Made by a program: the position numbers and the translations under genes. A DNA stretch of 64,000 bases from BJHL01 sp040378885 (GTDB lineage: Bacteria > Planctomycetota > Phycisphaerae > Phycisphaerales > UBA1924), in assembly GCA_046316615.1 (NCBI GenBank), contig JBKDAN010000042.1, positions 23,261 through 87,260 on the forward strand, in the 5' to 3' direction. The stretch's first letter is position 1. Each line of letters opens with the position of its first letter. Under the pieces are notes generated by a model, which made no database searches, was not told the DNA's origin, and was given only the letters and a program-made list of their open reading frames with translations. This document shows positions 62,530 through 64,000 of the stretch, one piece after another.

Positions 62530-62691
62530 AAACCACCCTCCCAAAAAATCTGCCAGATTTCCGCCGAAAATCTGCCGCCAGCAGCCACAAGCACTTGCGC
62601 CCAAAACACAACCACCAGCGCGCGCACAACCGCGCTTTTGACCCCTCTATACGGAGGCACGTTTTTTCCGCGCCGCAAGAAAGGGGTCCAC

Positions 62692-63097
62692 ATGTCTCGC
62701 CCATCCCAACTCACCGACGCCCACCTCGACTGCCTCGATCAAGCAGACATCCCGCGCGTCCTCCGCTACTTCGAACTGAGCCGCGACCTCTACGCCCTCG
62801 CCAGAGAGCTCCGCTTCACCGCCTTCGAAATCGAACGCTGGTCCGCTCAACCCGAAATCGCCATGTGCCTCAGCATCCAACCAGACGCCCCTACGCCTCA
62901 CTCTCCCCCGCCTCATGCCTTGATGCCCAATGCCTTGATGCCTGCTCCGGTTTCACAACCAAATCACCCCACCGCGCCCGCTCCCGCCACCACGAATGCC
63001 GAATCACGAATGCCGAATGCCGCGCCTCCCCCACCGAATGCCGCCCCCCCACAACTCCCACCAAATCCCTTCACCCCCGACCAGCGAAACCCTCCCC
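62692..63097 (+). CDS. ORF with good start but no stop; N-terminal helical domain and Pro-rich tail
   Basis: AAAGGGG upstream of ATG 62692 makes this a likely real start. The first 65 residues ('RVLRYFELSRDLYALARELR' with 'FTAFEIERWSAQPEIAMCLS') look like a small helical, perhaps DNA-binding, domain. A Pro/Ala-rich tail follows, where DNA shows GAATGCCG and TGCCTTGATGCC repeats (62917-63022). The frame stays open to the window end, out of frame over the redox gene at 63098. End given here is only where the overlap begins. A frameshift in the repeats, or an open frame by chance after a missed stop, are both possible. Confidence 0.4.
62917..63048. repeat. GAATGCCG and TGCCTTGATGCC short repeats
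   Basis: TGCCTTGATGCC occurs twice in a row (62917-62942). CGAATGCCGAATCACGAATG then CCGAATGCCG follows at 62993-63022, and another GAATGCCG at 63036. Simple repeat expansion is likely. Confidence 0.6.
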
Positions 63098-64000
63098 ATG
63101 CCCCAACCCCGTTGGATGACCCTCTGCCTGCGCCTCGCCGGAATCTACAACGTCCTCTGGGGTGCGTGGGCCGTCCTCCTGCCCAACACCTTCTGGGACT
63201 GGCTGGGCATGGAACGTCCCAATTACATCTTCCTCTGGCAGTGCATCGGCATGATCGTGGGCGTCTACGGCGTGGGCTACTGGGTCGCCGCCAAAGACGT
63301 CGCGCGGCACTGGCCCATCATCCTCGTCGGATTTCTCGGCAAGATCTTCGGCCCCATCGGCTTCATCGACGCCCACTTCATTCGCGATCTGGTCCCGCTG
63401 AAATTCGGCGTGACCCTGCTCACCAACGACCTCATCTGGTGGGTCCCCTTCGCGCTCATGCTGCGCCACGCCTTCCTCGTGAACACGCGCCGCGACACCG
63501 ACGACCGCATGCGCTCCGCCAAGCAACCACAAACCCAGCCCGCATCACTGCGCGACACGCTGGCGAAAACGCAAACCAGCGATGGTGTCAGCCTGCTCAC
63601 ACTCAGCGAGCGCAGCCCGGTCCTCGTCGTCTTCTTGCGTCACTTTGGCTGCACCTTCTGCCGCGAAGCCCTCGCCGACTTATCCGCCAATGCCTCGCGC
63701 CTCACCGGCACACGCATCGCTCTCGTGCACATGGTCAGCGACCAGGAAGCCCAGCGCAACATCGCCCGCTACAACCTCGATGCAGCCCGCATCAGCGATC
63801 CGCAGAAACAGCTCTACAGCGCGTTCGAACTCGCCCGCGGCGACCTGCGCCAACTCTTTGGCCCGCGCGTCTTCCTGCGCTTCCTGCAAGCCTGGCGACA
63901 TGGTGTCGGCGGCCTCGCTGGCGATGGCTTCCAACTCGGCGGCGCATTCCTCATCCGCAATGGCGCGATCATCCACGCCTATCGCCACGACGATGCCGCC
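63098..64000 (+). CDS. Four-helix membrane domain fused to SelL-like redox domain (3' end outside window)
   Basis: 301 codons to the window end, no stop. Residues 1-130: about four membrane helices ('LRLAGIYNVLWGAWAVLLPN', 'IFLWQCIGMIVGVYGVGYWV', 'WPIILVGFLGKIFGPIGF', 'LIWWVPFALMLRHAFL'). Residues 150-300: an AhpC/TSA-like domain with 'PVLVVFLRHFGCTFCREALA' (CxxC, as in SelL-related redox proteins), 'RIALVHMVSDQEAQRNIARY' and 'FQLGGAFLIRNGAIIHAYRH'. The domain is cytoplasmic or periplasmic depending on helix orientation. Likely a membrane-tethered peroxiredoxin-like enzyme. Confidence 0.8.
   Translation, partial: MPQPRWMTLCLRLAGIYNVLWGAWAVLLPNTFWDWLGMERPNYIFLWQCIGMIVGVYGVGYWVAAKDVARHWPIILVGFLGKIFGPIGFIDAHFIRDLVPLKFGVTLLTNDLIWWVPFALMLRHAFLVNTRRDTDDRMRSAKQPQTQPASLRDTLAKTQTSDGVSLLTLSERSPVLVVFLRHFGCTFCREALADLSANASRLTGTRIALVHMVSDQEAQRNIARYNLDAARISDPQKQLYSAFELARGDLRQLFGPRVFLRFLQAWRHGVGGLAGDGFQLGGAFLIRNGAIIHAYRHDDAA

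Overview
The window reads as a chromosomal segment of a Phycisphaerae-type planctomycete. The evidence is its high GC content, secreted proteins ending in a paired Asn/Asp-rich 'DFNNNGVFPEDQD' module (dockerin-like), PEP-CTERM-like tails ending in RRRR, several single prepilin-type proteins, ECF sigma factors coupled to membrane partners, and many genes each carrying their own terminator. There is no integrase, transposase, CRISPR array, restriction system or phage module, so it looks like ordinary core chromosome with lineage-specific surface proteins.

Layout. 1-5 kb: 3' part of a coiled-coil/Wzz-like membrane protein, an ECF sigma/anti-sigma pair, a prepilin-type protein and a thioredoxin-fold protein. 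5-14 kb: a PEP-CTERM protein, a stand-alone GspE/MshE N-terminal domain, a CrtI-like phytoene desaturase, a dockerin-like protein, pyruvate phosphate dikinase, PabB and a tRNA-Leu(CAG). 14-20 kb: UppP, two SpoU-type RNA methyltransferases, a cysteine-free tandem thioredoxin-fold protein, a UspA tandem protein and a second pseudopilin. 20-26 kb: a 1731-residue collagen-like protein with an S74-type chaperone segment, preceded by a small dockerin-like protein, then tRNA-Leu(GAG). 26-40 kb: an S9 peptidase, a GT4 glycosyltransferase, two large dockerin-like secreted proteins, a class V aminotransferase, a second ECF sigma factor with a membrane partner, and a PilZ protein. 40-51 kb: a TPP riboswitch with thiC, a DUF1963-like protein, an O-antigen ligase-like protein, a long coiled-coil membrane protein, PdxA, a DUF1569 protein and mannose-1-phosphate guanylyltransferase. 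51-57 kb: a three-gene cassette ending in a pseudopilin, a PA0069-type radical SAM protein, a MarR regulator beside a flavodoxin with an internal stop, and a four-tRNA cluster. 57-64 kb: a possible orphan gene, a secreted amidohydrolase, an FGE/SUMF1-fold protein, a glycosyltransferase, and a membrane/SelL-like redox fusion cut by the window end.

The genes serve cofactor synthesis (thiC, pdxA, pabB), central carbon metabolism (ppdK), envelope and polysaccharide assembly (uppP, the mannose-1-phosphate guanylyltransferase gene, glycosyltransferases, O-antigen ligase), RNA modification, and a set of secreted or surface proteins. The least ordinary features are: two class I (short variable arm) tRNAs with leucine anticodons CAG and GAG, beside tRNA-Met and tRNA-Asp, although normal class II tRNA-Leu genes with the same anticodons lie elsewhere in the window; the collagen/S74/membrane-anchor protein; a nested cloverleaf-like palindrome upstream of pdxA; a REP-like repeat after two genes; and an ORF that lacks a stop and runs over a downstream redox gene. 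All calls are from reading the sequence; no database search or structure prediction was run.
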